Below, piece by piece: positions 1 through 8,455 of a stretch of DNA of 37,317 bases; position 1 is the stretch's first letter, and the number at the start of each line of letters is the position of its first letter. The stretch lies in contig CAYSLC010000025.1 in NCBI GenBank assembly GCA_964431545.1, positions 1 to 37,317 on the forward strand, read 5' to 3'. The DNA is from CAYSLC01 sp964431545. GTDB lineage: Bacteria > Desulfobacterota > Desulfobacteria > Desulfobacterales > JAABSP01. Both the position numbers and the translations under genes were made by a program. The notes below the pieces were generated by a model, which was given only the letters and a program-made list of their open reading frames with translations, did not search any database and was not told the origin of the DNA.

Positions 1-17
1 TCAAAGGCGAACTCTTT

Positions 18-45
18 ATTATCCTACTTGTCAAACTGATGTCAA
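18..45 (-). promoter_or_regulatory. Strong sigma70-like promoter facing the left edge (second of a tandem pair)
   Basis: On the minus strand a perfect TTGACA (40-45) is followed after 16 bases by GATAAT (18-23). A second TTGACA overlaps the spacer at 29-34 but has no -10 at a usable distance inside the window. Transcription would run left, out of the window. With the promoter at 107-135 this is a tandem arrangement of the kind often seen before rRNA or tRNA operons; the target itself is not visible. Confidence 0.55.
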
Positions 46-106
46 GAAGTTTTTTTAGCGGGCATCAAGAACATCATCCCCGCCCACAGCGCTCATGACA
101 AGAAAG

Positions 107-135
107 AATATATATAGATTCACCGCCGCTGTCAA
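107..135 (-). promoter_or_regulatory. Strong sigma70-like promoter facing the left edge (first of a tandem pair)
   Basis: On the minus strand TTGACA (130-135), a 17-base spacer and TATATT (107-112) form a near-consensus promoter. It lies downstream of the tyrS stop and points away from tyrS, so it must serve something beyond position 1. The AT-rich stretch just upstream (about 136-160, an A-run on the plus strand) could act as an UP element. I see no reading frame in 1-221 that would explain it, and no convincing tyrS terminator. Confidence 0.55.
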
Positions 136-221
136 GAAAAAAAACAAATCGATTTCAAACGGCGGTCGTTTCCCGGGCGTCTTGTGAAAAATTGATATGA
201 TCCTAAACCGTTATACATCCT

Positions 222-1511
222 TTACGGATCGATCACGATCTTGTGGTACCGCTTTTTCCCCGCCCGGAGCAGGATGGACCCCTGGTCGATCTCCCTTTCC
301 GTCACCTGGAAATCGATGGAATCGATCCGTCGCCCATTGACATAGGCCCCTCCTTGATCGATCAACCGCCGGGCCGCCCCGCTCGAAACGGCCAGTCCCG
401 CTTCCTGGAACAATCGAAAGACCGGAACGCCCGCTTCGAACTGTTCCCGGCTCATCGTCGAACTCGGCACCGAATCCGCCTCTCCCCCGGCCGCGGCCGC
501 CCTCGGTATGGTGCTCGAGGGGAGGATCCCGTCCCCGATGGATCGACGGCCGAACATGGCGGAGGCGGCGTGGAAAGCGCCCATGGCCGCTTCCGGGCCA
601 TGGGCCAGGCGGGTGGCCTCGAACGCCAGGATCGATTTCGCATCGTTGAGTGCCGCATCTTTCAACCGGGAAACCGCGTCGATCTCCGCCATGGACAGAA
701 AGGTAAACAGGGCCAGGAACCGCCCTACATCCCTGTCATCCGTATTGACCCAGTACTGGTAGTAATCGTAAGGGCTTGTCCTCTCCGGGTCGAGCCAGAC
801 GGCCCCCTCCGCGGTCTTGCCCATTTTGGCGCCACCGCTGGTGGTGATCAGGGGAAAGGTGACGCCGAAAACCGATTCCTGCCGCATTCTCCGAACCAGA
901 TCCACACCAGCGACGATGTTCCCCCATTGATCGCTGCCCCCCATCTGAAGCCTGCATCCGTACCGATCGAACAGGACCAGGAAATCATAGGACTGCAAAA
1001 TCATGTAGTTGAATTCAATAAAACTCAGCCCCTCCTCGGAATCGAGCCGCATCCGATAGCTTTCCGCTTTGACCATCCGATTGACGCTGAAATGGCGGCC
1101 GATATCCCTGAGAAACGGAATGTATCCGAGACCGACCAGCCAGTCGGCGTTGTTCAGCATGAGGGCGCGGCCGTCGGAAAAGTCGATGAAACGGGACAAC
1201 TGTCGCTTGATGCCGAGGACGTTTTGCGCCACCATCTCCTCGGTGAGCATTCGCCGCATCTCCGTCTTCCCGCTGGGGTCTCCCACAAGCCCCGTTCCCC
1301 CCCCGACCAGAGCGATCGGTCGATGTCCGTGGCGCTGCATGTGCGCCAGGGCCATGATGGGCACGAGGCTGCCGACGTGAAGGCTGGAAGCGGTCGGATC
1401 GAAGCCGATATACCCGGTGATGTTCCCCTGTTCGAGCAGCCCCGTCAATTCCGCTTCGTGGGTGGTCTGCTCAATGAATCCGCGCCGCCGGAGAACATCG
1501 ATCACATTCAT
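222..1511 (-). CDS. tyrS: Tyrosyl-tRNA synthetase
   Basis: Class I aminoacyl-tRNA synthetase that charges tRNA-Tyr in the cytoplasm. The protein (429 aa from this start) has the Rossmann-fold HIGH-type signature as HVGS after the residues FDPTASSL, the KMSKS-type loop as KMGKT, and a C-terminal S4 RNA-binding domain (from about residue 360) ending near the C-terminus. Length fits the bacterial TyrRS family. I chose ATG at 1511 over the in-frame ATG at 1538: an AGGAGT ribosome site (1517-1522) sits 5 bases before it, and it starts just after the rny stop at 1525-1527, whereas the upstream start would overlap rny without a clear ribosome site. It is probably co-transcribed with rny, an order common in Desulfobacterota. 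Confidence 0.97.
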   Translation of the reverse strand: MNVIDVLRRRGFIEQTTHEAELTGLLEQGNITGYIGFDPTASSLHVGSLVPIMALAHMQRHGHRPIALVGGGTGLVGDPSGKTEMRRMLTEEMVAQNVLGIKRQLSRFIDFSDGRALMLNNADWLVGLGYIPFLRDIGRHFSVNRMVKAESYRMRLDSEEGLSFIEFNYMILQSYDFLVLFDRYGCRLQMGGSDQWGNIVAGVDLVRRMRQESVFGVTFPLITTSGGAKMGKTAEGAVWLDPERTSPYDYYQYWVNTDDRDVGRFLALFTFLSMAEIDAVSRLKDAALNDAKSILAFEATRLAHGPEAAMGAFHAASAMFGRRSIGDGILPSSTIPRAAAAGGEADSVPSSTMSREQFEAGVPVFRLFQEAGLAVSSGAARRLIDQGGAYVNGRRIDSIDFQVTEREIDQGSILLRAGKKRYHKIVIDP

Positions 1512-1524
1512 GCCCGACTCCTGA

Positions 1525-3090
1525 CTATTTGTTTGCATATTCCACCGCCCTGGTCTCCCGGATCACCAGGACTTTGATCTGCCCCGGAAACGTCAGGGAT
1601 TCCTCGATCTTCTTGGCAATCTCCCGGCTCACCAGGATGGCCTCCTCGTCCGAGACGCTCCCGCTGTCCACGAGGACCCGCATCTCCCGTCCCGCCTGTA
1701 TGGCGTAGGAGTTGACCACCCCCTTGAAAGAGTTTGCGATGTTTTCGAGGTCCTCGAGTCTCTTGATATAGTTTTCGAGCAGCTCCTTTCGCGCTCCCGG
1801 CCTCGCCCCCGAGAGCCCGTCCGCCGCCTGGACCAGGAAATCATAGACCGAGGCGAGGGGGACATCTTCGTGGTGGGAGGCGAGAGCCTGAACCACCTTG
1901 GGGGACTCGCCGAATTTTTTGGCGAGCTTTGAGCCGATCAAGGCATGGGGGCCCTCCACCTCATGGTCGACCGCCTTTCCGATGTCGTGAAGCAACCCCA
2001 TCCGTTTGGCCAGCTTCTGGTTCAGGCCCAACTCCGCGGCCATGATGCCGCAGAGGAACCCGACCTCCACCGAATGCTGAAGAACATTCTGAGCATAGCT
2101 CGTCCTGAACTTCAGACGGCCGATATATTTGACAAGCTCATTGTGGATGCCGTGAACCCCCAGGTCGAAGGCGGCCTGCTCGCCGGTCTCCTTGATCACC
2201 GTTTCCACTTCCTGGCTCACCTTCTTCACCACATCCTCGATGCGGGCCGGATGGATTCTGCCGTCGGATATCAGCCGCATCAACGACAGCCGGGCAATTT
2301 CACGGCGGACGGGATTGAATCCGGAGAGGATGACGGCTTCAGGGGTGTCGTCAATAATGAGGTCGATCCCCGTGGAGGCTTCCAATGCCCGGATATTCCG
2401 CCCCTCCCGTCCGATGATCCGTCCCTTCATCTCATCATTGGGAAGCTGGACCACGGAGACGGTCCTCTCGGCCACAAAATCCCCCGCGTACCGCTGGACC
2501 GCCGTGGCGATGATCCTCTTGGCCTTCTTGTCCGCCTCCTCCTTGGCCTCATTTTCGATCCGCTTGATCAGCTTGGCGCCCTCATACCGGGCCTCGTTCT
2601 CCATGGCGCGAATCAGAAGCTCCTTGGCCTGCTCCGCGGTGAGCCCGGAGATCTTTTCAAGCTGCGTTTTCTGTTCCTCAATCAGCTCGTTGTACCGGGC
2701 CTCGTTCTGCTCCACATCCGTCTCACGCTTCGACAGCGTCTTTTCCAGTTTGGCAAGATCACGGTCTTTTCTCTCGATCTGTTCGTGTTTGCGGTCGAGA
2801 TTCTCCTCTTTCTGGATCAACCGCTGCTCCTGCTTCTTCAGTTCGGCCTTTGTGTCCCTGGTTTCCGCGTCGAAATCGCTCTTCATCTTGAAAAGCTTGT
2901 CTTTGGCCTCCAGCTTGGCCTCTTTCAGCAGCGTTTCAGCTCTTCTCTTGGCGTCTTCGACAATTCTCAGCGCTTCATCCTCGGAAGCCTTCACCTTCTG
3001 GGATGAAATTTTTTCCTTCATCCAGTAGGCGGCCCCGAAACCGACGCCGATTCCGACGATCATCAACAGAACGCTAAACTCGTTCATCAT
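1525..3090 (-). CDS. rny: Ribonuclease Y
   Basis: Membrane-anchored endoribonuclease that initiates mRNA decay. The 521-aa product shows the complete family layout: one N-terminal transmembrane helix (about residues 5-24), a long charged coiled coil (about 30-200, rich in Glu, Lys and Arg), a KH domain with the GREGRNIR loop, and an HD metal-dependent phosphohydrolase domain with the LLHDIGKAVDHE signature and a downstream HHEDV. Start codon: two adjacent ATGs at 3088-3090 and 3085-3087 follow a GGGGGGAG ribosome site. The gene follows the 6S RNA gene on the same strand and precedes tyrS by 13 bases. The usual zapA neighbour of the 6S RNA is not found in the window. Confidence 0.97.
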   Translation of the reverse strand: MMNEFSVLLMIVGIGVGFGAAYWMKEKISSQKVKASEDEALRIVEDAKRRAETLLKEAKLEAKDKLFKMKSDFDAETRDTKAELKKQEQRLIQKEENLDRKHEQIERKDRDLAKLEKTLSKRETDVEQNEARYNELIEEQKTQLEKISGLTAEQAKELLIRAMENEARYEGAKLIKRIENEAKEEADKKAKRIIATAVQRYAGDFVAERTVSVVQLPNDEMKGRIIGREGRNIRALEASTGIDLIIDDTPEAVILSGFNPVRREIARLSLMRLISDGRIHPARIEDVVKKVSQEVETVIKETGEQAAFDLGVHGIHNELVKYIGRLKFRTSYAQNVLQHSVEVGFLCGIMAAELGLNQKLAKRMGLLHDIGKAVDHEVEGPHALIGSKLAKKFGESPKVVQALASHHEDVPLASVYDFLVQAADGLSGARPGARKELLENYIKRLEDLENIANSFKGVVNSYAIQAGREMRVLVDSGSVSDEEAILVSREIAKKIEESLTFPGQIKVLVIRETRAVEYANK

Positions 3091-3336
3091 CCGTCTCCCC
3101 CCTGGTGTTTCGTACCCGCAATCCGTCCTTGTACGTCGCTGTCACCAGGCATACCTGATCTGATTGTTCTCATAAATTTTGGAAAAGTTCGATCCGCCCC
3201 ACATCGTTGATACAGGAACAAAAGCCGATCTCTGTTCCGGGTCATCGGAAACCGCAAACGGACGGCGTGGTCGTGGGGCTACAATGGGATGGTATCTTGG
3301 CGAGGATTTTGGACGAGCGAAAGGTGTGAGCAGGAG

Positions 3337-3524
3337 AAAGTCCCCCACCTAAGTGCCGTGTTGGTAAGGTCTTTGAACCTATAGTTCAAAGTGGGCGCCC
3401 TATCGCTTCTTCAGGCTTTCCTGTTCAAGCAGGACTTGCGCACCGAAGCGAGTGAGGGCCCCCGTTTTTCATCAGTGTTGGGACAAAGAGCATCTTCCAA
3501 TCACGAACACGGCAGGGGCACTTT
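3337..3524 (-). ncRNA. ssrS: 6S RNA (RNA polymerase regulator)
   Basis: 6S RNA mimics an open promoter and binds sigma70 RNA polymerase. Read on the minus strand, about 188 nt fold in the 6S pattern. A closing stem pairs the 5' end (plus 3508-3524) with the 3' end (plus 3337-3360), with TGCCGTG opposite CACGGCA and CCCC opposite GGGG around a one-sided bulge. A long terminal arm has TCGCTTC (3445-3451) opposite GAAGCGA (3403-3409) and a TCCTG/CAGGA tip. The 3'-side hairpin CTTTGAAC/GTTCAAAG (3371-3391) has the same form as the TGAACC/GGTTCA element of E. coli 6S. The ACACGGCA segment after it also matches the family. The position upstream of rny fits known synteny. Exact ends are uncertain by a few bases. 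Confidence 0.9.
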
Positions 3525-3525
3525 C

Positions 3526-3554
3526 AAGGTACAACATATCCGTCAGACGATCAA
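3526..3554 (-). promoter_or_regulatory. Possible 6S RNA promoter
   Basis: On the minus strand TTGATC (3549-3554), 17 bases, then TACCTT (3526-3531), ending just before the predicted 5' end of the 6S RNA. The -35 matches 4 of 6 consensus bases and the -10 only 3 of 6. The call rests mainly on its position; the stronger promoter at 3822-3851 is an alternative source of a longer precursor. Confidence 0.3.
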
Positions 3555-3983
3555 GCCCTTTTCAGCCTTCTCCCATGGGCCTGATCCAAAGGAACGTATT
3601 TCCATCCATTATTGGAGCCGGACACCCGAAACGGGAATGCAATGGCGGTCTCCTGAAGGGGGAGGTCACCGATTCCGAAAACGGTTCTCCAACCCCCCCC
3701 CGTTCGATCCCCGTGTCCATTGCCGATGGTGTCTGTCTCAAACCTTTTTGGCCCTATTTTCCTCATTTATTCGCCAACTTGCGTGCAGAACCCAAGCGTA
3801 CGATTCCATTGAGTGGCTCACAATATAATCTCATAATTATTTGAAAGTCAAGCGATTTCATGAGGTCTTCGGGATATGTTTCACTCGGAGGGGCGGAGAA
3901 AAAACCACCTCCATAACCGCTCCGCGTCCAGAGGAGAACGGCGGAAGGGAGGCCGGAATGTCCGGACCGGGAACCGGACCTCC
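3528..3983 (-). other. Long intergenic stretch between 6S RNA and the atp terminators
   Basis: About 450 bases with no convincing gene on either strand. Short frames here (for example minus 3551-3766 and plus 3452-3844) have no recognisable domain and poor ribosome sites. The only strong signal is the minus-strand promoter at 3822-3851, so part of this stretch is probably transcribed as a leader, an RNA precursor or a small RNA. No ZapA-like protein is encoded, although zapA often flanks 6S RNA. Confidence 0.5.
3822..3851 (-). promoter_or_regulatory. Near-consensus sigma70 promoter upstream of the 6S RNA-rny region
   Basis: On the minus strand TTGACT (3846-3851, 5 of 6) and TATATT (3822-3827, 5 of 6) are separated by 18 bases, in a locally AT-rich block unlike the surrounding GC-rich DNA. 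Predicted start is near 3815. The first product downstream would be about 290 nt of non-coding sequence followed by the 6S RNA. It could drive a long 6S precursor, a separate small RNA, or rny-tyrS. Confidence 0.5.
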
Positions 3984-4005
3984 GAAAAAAAGTGGCCGAA
4001 GCCAC
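3984..4005 (-). terminator. Intrinsic terminator, second of tandem pair after atpC
   Basis: On the minus strand GTGGC, a TTCG tetraloop, GCCAC, then seven T (3985-3991). It lies just beyond the terminator at 4009-4044 and would catch read-through from the atp operon before the promoter at 3822-3851. Confidence 0.75.
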
Positions 4006-4008
4006 ATG

Positions 4009-4044
4009 AAAAAAAGGGCGGCCCAATGAAAATCGGGTCGCCCC
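4009..4044 (-). terminator. Intrinsic terminator of the atp operon
   Basis: On the minus strand GGGCGACCC pairs with GGGCCGCCC (one A-C mismatch) around a 10-base loop, followed by seven T (4009-4015). It is the first terminator-like hairpin downstream of the atpC stop (4127-4129). Confidence 0.8.
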
Positions 4045-4126
4045 TTTTCGGGGTCAGCCGCCGAAGCCGACCGAAAACGATCTGGGGTCGGCGGCCGGTG
4101 GTTGCTGTCGGTAGGCGAGGAGCCGG

Positions 4127-4543
4127 CTAGGACCGCCCTGAATCGGCGATTTTCAATCGATGCATGGCCCTTTCGAGGGCCGCCTTGGCCCTGGCGAAGT
4201 CCACATCATCCTTCTTTTCCTCCGCCAGTCGCTTCTGTGCCCGATCCAATGCGGATCTGGCCCGCTCGATATCGATGTCCGATCGTTTTTCCGCCGATTC
4301 GGCGAGAATGGTGACTTTATCGGGGAGGGCTTCGGCGAACCCGCCGCTGACAAAGACGTACCGCTCGCTCCCTTTGGCGTCCTTAAACCGTACCGTGCCC
4401 AGCCGGAGTGTCGTCAAAAAGGGCGTGTGGCCGATCAAGACACCGAATTCTCCCAGACTGCCCGGCGCCACGACGATCTGGGCCTCCTCGCTCACGACGG
4501 ATTTTTGCGGGGTAACGATTTCTAATTGAATATTTCCAGCCAT
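4127..4543 (-). CDS. atpC: ATP synthase F1 epsilon subunit
   Basis: Part of the central rotor stalk of F1; it couples rotation and can inhibit ATP hydrolysis. The 138-aa protein has the N-terminal beta-sandwich of the family (IQLEIVTPQKSVVSEEA start, then APGSLGEFGVLIGHTPFLT) and a C-terminal two-helix part rich in Arg, Ala and Lys. Length is normal. It starts at ATG 4543 about 20 bases after atpD and is the last gene of the operon, followed by tandem terminators. Confidence 0.96.
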   Translation of the reverse strand: MAGNIQLEIVTPQKSVVSEEAQIVVAPGSLGEFGVLIGHTPFLTTLRLGTVRFKDAKGSERYVFVSGGFAEALPDKVTILAESAEKRSDIDIERARSALDRAQKRLAEEKKDDVDFARAKAALERAMHRLKIADSGRS

Positions 4544-4564
4544 GGTGGTCTTACCCCCTGTGGT

Positions 4565-5983
4565 TTATTTTTCCTCGGCCATCTTTCCGGCCTTTTCGAC
4601 GGCTTCCTCAATGCCTCCGACCATGTAGAACGCTCGCTCGGGCAGATCATCGTGTTTTCCGTCAACAATCTCCTTGAACCCACGGATGGTATCTTCGATT
4701 TTGACGTATTTCCCCGACATACCGGTGAAGGTCTCGGCCACATGGAAGGGCTGGGACAGGAACCGCTGGATCCTTCGGGCCCGGGCCACCGTTACCTTGT
4801 CTTCGTCGGAGAGTTCCTCCATCCCCAGAATGGCGATGATATCCTGGAGTTCCTTATACTTCTGGAGGATCTGCTGGACCTGCCGGGCGACGCCGTAATG
4901 TTCCTCGCCGATGACGTTGGCGTCGAGGATCCGGGAGGTGGAGTCCAGCGGGTCGACCGCCGGATAGATCCCAAGCTCCGCGATCTGACGGGAGAGAACC
5001 ACGGTACCGTCCAGGTGGGCGAAGGTGGTGGCGGGGGCGGGGTCGGTCAGGTCGTCCGCGGGGACGTAGACGCATTGGACCGCAGTGATCGAGCCTTTAT
5101 CGGTGGAGGTGATCCGCTCCTGGAGTTCCCCGAGGTCGACGGCCAGTGTGGGCTGGTATCCCACGGCGGATGGCATCCGGCCGAGAAGGGCGGAAACCTC
5201 GGAACCGGCCTGGGTGAACCGGAAAATGTTATCGATGAAGATCAGCACGTCCTGGCCTTCCTCGTCCCTGAAGTATTCCGCCGCGGTGAGGGCGGAGAGG
5301 GCGACCCGGGCCCGGGCTCCCGGCGGTTCCGTCATCTGGCCATAGATGAGCGCGGCCTTGGGAAGAACGCCGGAATCCTTCATCTCGTGGTAGAGGTCGT
5401 TCCCCTCGCGGGTCCGCTCCCCCACGCCGGCGAAGACCGAGATACCGCCGTGCTGCATGGCGATATTGTGGACCATCTCCATCATGATGACGGTCTTTCC
5501 CACCCCGGCGCCGCCGAACATGCCCATCTTTCCACCACGGGGGAAGGGGACCAAAAGGTCGATCACCTTGACGCCGGTCTCCAGCACCCGGACGGTGGTG
5601 TCCTGTTCGGTGAATTTCGGCGCCAGACGATGGATCGGCATGGTCTTCTCTTGGCTGACCGGCCCAAGCCCGTCCACCGGCCTTCCGACGACGTTGAGCA
5701 CCCGACCCAGTCCCGCCTCGCCGACGGGCATCTGAATCGGAGAGCCCGTATCCTTCACCTTCTGTCCCCGGACCAGACCGTCGGTGACATCCATGGCGAT
5801 GGTTCTGACGACGTTGTCCCCCAGATGCTGGGCCACCTCGACCACGAGGTTGTCCTCCTCATCGTTGATGGCGGGGTTGGTGATCAGCAACGCGGTAAGA
5901 AGAATCGGCAGTTTCCCCTGCTCGAACTCGACATCGACGACAGGTCCCATCACCTGCTTGACGACTCCTATATTCTCAGCCAT
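4565..5983 (-). CDS. atpD: ATP synthase F1 beta subunit (catalytic)
   Basis: Catalytic nucleotide-binding subunit of F1. The 472-aa protein has the Walker A loop GGAGVGKT, the catalytic-site GERTREGNDLYHEM segment, the DELSEED-like region as ELSDEDK, and the ALLGRMPSAVGYQPTLA segment characteristic of beta. Length is typical. An AGGAGGT ribosome site stands a few bases before ATG 5983, the best one in the operon, in line with the need for three copies per complex. It lies between atpG and atpC. Confidence 0.98.
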   Translation of the reverse strand: MAENIGVVKQVMGPVVDVEFEQGKLPILLTALLITNPAINDEEDNLVVEVAQHLGDNVVRTIAMDVTDGLVRGQKVKDTGSPIQMPVGEAGLGRVLNVVGRPVDGLGPVSQEKTMPIHRLAPKFTEQDTTVRVLETGVKVIDLLVPFPRGGKMGMFGGAGVGKTVIMMEMVHNIAMQHGGISVFAGVGERTREGNDLYHEMKDSGVLPKAALIYGQMTEPPGARARVALSALTAAEYFRDEEGQDVLIFIDNIFRFTQAGSEVSALLGRMPSAVGYQPTLAVDLGELQERITSTDKGSITAVQCVYVPADDLTDPAPATTFAHLDGTVVLSRQIAELGIYPAVDPLDSTSRILDANVIGEEHYGVARQVQQILQKYKELQDIIAILGMEELSDEDKVTVARARRIQRFLSQPFHVAETFTGMSGKYVKIEDTIRGFKEIVDGKHDDLPERAFYMVGGIEEAVEKAGKMAEEK

Positions 5984-6028
5984 TTAACGACCTCCTGTAA
6001 GTATTCTCTGATAAAATTATGTGCCGGG

Positions 6029-6922
6029 TTACCCCTTTAGGGCTTCAGCGCCGCCGACGATGTCCATCAATTCCGCCGTGATCGCGGCTTGTCTCGCCTT
6101 GTTGTAGGCCAACGTGAGGTTTTCGATCATGTCGTTGCAGGCCTTCGTGGCGTTGTCCATGGCGGTCATTCGTGCCGCGTGCTCACTGGTGGACGTTTCC
6201 AGAAATGCCCTGTACAACTGGACGTAGACGCTTTTCGGAAGCATCTCCCCCAGCAGCTCATCCGGCGACGGCTCGGCAATATGCTCCGCCTGGAAAGGGG
6301 CGTTCTCATCCTTTTCCTCCTCCTCTTCCAATTGGGTCTGGGGAATGGGAAGGAGTTGCTGGACCTGCGGTTTCTGCCTGGCCATGCTGACAAATTCGGA
6401 GTAGACGACATGGACCTCGTCATAGGTACCATCGAGGAATCCGTTGATCAGCTTTTTTCCGGCAATGGAAGCCGTGCTGAATTCGATCTGGGAGCCGATG
6501 ACCCCGAGGTACTCATCGACGCAGTTCAGCTTGTTCTTGCGGCACCAGTCCCGCCCCTTCTTGCCGAAGGCGGTGAAGGAGACCTCGACGTTCCGGGATT
6601 CTTTCTCCTCCCGAAAGTCGTCCGCCGCGTCGATGAGCGCGGTGTTGAAACCGCCGCAGAGCCCCCGGTCGGACGTACAGAGGACGATGTGGACCCGTTT
6701 GATCTCCTCCCGGGGCACGAGCAACGGATTGGCCTCTTCTCCGGCTTTCCCTGCGAGGCTTCCCAATACCTCGCCGAATTTGCTGGCATAAGGACGGAAA
6801 CTCTCCATGGCGGATTGAGCCCCTCGCAACCTCGAGGCCGCCACCATGTTCATGGCCTTGGTGATCTGCTTGGTCTTTTTGACCGCAGCTATCTTATTTT
6901 CAACATCCTTTAATCTTGCCAT
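6029..6922 (-). CDS. atpG: ATP synthase F1 gamma subunit
   Basis: Central shaft that rotates inside the alpha3-beta3 ring. The 297-aa protein begins with the conserved coiled-coil helix (KKTKQITKAMNMVAASRLR), has the TSDRGLCGGFN segment in the Rossmann-like middle domain, and ends with the long C-terminal helix containing ARMTAMDNATKA. An acidic Glu-rich loop (about residues 198-206) lies where E. coli gamma also has an acidic loop, so it is not unusual. It is placed between atpA and atpD as usual. Confidence 0.97.
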   Translation of the reverse strand: MARLKDVENKIAAVKKTKQITKAMNMVAASRLRGAQSAMESFRPYASKFGEVLGSLAGKAGEEANPLLVPREEIKRVHIVLCTSDRGLCGGFNTALIDAADDFREEKESRNVEVSFTAFGKKGRDWCRKNKLNCVDEYLGVIGSQIEFSTASIAGKKLINGFLDGTYDEVHVVYSEFVSMARQKPQVQQLLPIPQTQLEEEEEKDENAPFQAEHIAEPSPDELLGEMLPKSVYVQLYRAFLETSTSEHAARMTAMDNATKACNDMIENLTLAYNKARQAAITAELMDIVGGAEALKG

Positions 6923-6937
6923 ACAAATCAGCCCTTT

Positions 6938-8455
6938 TTATTTGATGGTCTCCTTGAACTCGGTCTCATATTCGGTGAGCGCCTTGGTCATCAGCTGATC
7001 CAGCTCATCGTCAATGGCCTGCTTTTCCACCAACTGCTTGAAGACCTGCGGATACCGGTCCTCGATGAAGCGATAGAGTCCGGCCTCATAGCTGTCGAGG
7101 GCATCCAATGGCAGGTTGTCCAAAAATCCCCTGGTGCCGGCGTACAGGATGCTCACCTGCTTCTCCATGGGCAGCGGTTGATATTGCCGCTGTTTCAGGA
7201 TTTCCACCAGCCGCGCCCCCCGGGTCAGCTGCCGTTGGGTCGCCTTATCCAGGTCGCTTCCGAATGCCGCGAAAGCTTCAAGCTCCCGATACTGGGCCAG
7301 ATCCAGCCGGAGGGTACCGGCCACCTGTTTCATGGCCTTGACCTGAGCCGCGCCCCCCACCCGGGAGACGGAGAGTCCCACGTTGATGGCCGGACGGACG
7401 CCAGCGAAGAAGAGTCCGGGCTCCAGGTAGATCTGCCCGTCGGTGATGGAGATCACGTTGGTGGGGATGTACGCGGAGACGTCGCCCGCCTGGGTCTCGA
7501 TGATGGGCAGCGCCGTCAGCGAACCCGCGCCCAGTTCGTCGTTGAGCTTGGCGGCCCGTTCCAGAAGACGGGAGTGGTTGTAGAAGATGTCCCCAGGGAA
7601 CGCCTCCCGTCCGGGGGGTCTCCGGAGAAGGAGGGAGACCTGGCGGTAGGCGGCCGCCTGTTTGGACAGGTCGTCGTAGACGATCAGGGCGTGCTGGCCC
7701 TTGTCCCGGAAATATTCCCCCATGGCGCATCCGGCATACGGGGCGATGTATTGCAGGGTCGCGGGGTCACTGGCGCAGGCGGCGACCACGGTGGTGTACT
7801 CCATGGCGCCGTGCTTTTCCAGCACCGATACCACCTGGGCCACGGTCGCCTTCTTCTGCCCGCAGGCCACGTAGATACAATAGACGTCGGTATCTTTCTG
7901 GGCGAGGATGGCATCCACCGCGCAGGCCGTCTTTCCGATCTGCCGGTCGCCGATGATCAGCTCCCGCTGTCCGCGTCCCACGGGCGTCATGGCGTCGATG
8001 GCCTTCAGGCCGGTATAGCAGGGTTCATGGACGCTCTTCCGGGCGATGACGCCGGGGGCGACCATCTCCACCCGGCTGTATTCCTTGGCGTCGATGGGGC
8101 CTTTGCCGTCGATGGGTTCCCCCACGGCGGTCACGACCCTGCCCAGCACCGGTTCCCCCACCGGAACCTGGGCGATCCTTCCGGTACGCTTGACGATGTC
8201 CCCTTCCTTGATATGGGTATCCTCGCCCATGATGGCGACACCCACATTGTCCTCCTCGAGGTTGAGAACCAGTCCCATGACACCCCCGGGGAATTCCACG
8301 AGTTCGAGGGCCATAACCTTTTCGAGTCCGTAGACCCGGGAGATCCCGTCCCCCACGGAGAGCACCACGCCGGTTTCGCTCAGCTCCACCTTCTTGTCAT
8401 AATCCGTGATCTGATCTTTGATGATCTGACTAATTTCTTCGGCTCTTAGTTCCAT
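6938..8455 (-). CDS. atpA: ATP synthase F1 alpha subunit
   Basis: Regulatory nucleotide-binding subunit of F1. The 505-aa protein has the crown domain at the N-terminus, the Walker A loop GDRQIGKT, the PYAGCAMGEYFRDKG segment and the alpha-specific QAAAYRQVSLLLRRPPGREA region. Length is typical. Its ATG (8453-8455) shares one base with the atpH stop in a TAATG junction, a sign of translational coupling. Confidence 0.98.
   Translation of the reverse strand: MELRAEEISQIIKDQITDYDKKVELSETGVVLSVGDGISRVYGLEKVMALELVEFPGGVMGLVLNLEEDNVGVAIMGEDTHIKEGDIVKRTGRIAQVPVGEPVLGRVVTAVGEPIDGKGPIDAKEYSRVEMVAPGVIARKSVHEPCYTGLKAIDAMTPVGRGQRELIIGDRQIGKTACAVDAILAQKDTDVYCIYVACGQKKATVAQVVSVLEKHGAMEYTTVVAACASDPATLQYIAPYAGCAMGEYFRDKGQHALIVYDDLSKQAAAYRQVSLLLRRPPGREAFPGDIFYNHSRLLERAAKLNDELGAGSLTALPIIETQAGDVSAYIPTNVISITDGQIYLEPGLFFAGVRPAINVGLSVSRVGGAAQVKAMKQVAGTLRLDLAQYRELEAFAAFGSDLDKATQRQLTRGARLVEILKQRQYQPLPMEKQVSILYAGTRGFLDNLPLDALDSYEAGLYRFIEDRYPQVFKQLVEKQAIDDELDQLMTKALTEYETEFKETIK

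Noticed and set aside
243..1577. Long plus-strand frame opposite tyrS, and similar long frames opposite atpD, atpA, mrdA, gspD, gspE and the cyclase
   Set aside because: These lie opposite well-identified genes, have Asp/Gly/His/Arg-rich composition without domains, and arise from high-GC codon bias on the opposite strand.
3551..3766. Minus-strand 71-codon frame between 6S RNA and its upstream promoter as a small gene
   Set aside because: No ribosome site, no recognisable domain or membrane segment, and it runs into the putative 6S promoter region.
6300..6340. Acidic Glu-rich insertion in the ATP synthase gamma subunit
   Set aside because: E. coli gamma also has an acidic loop at the corresponding place, so this is normal variation.
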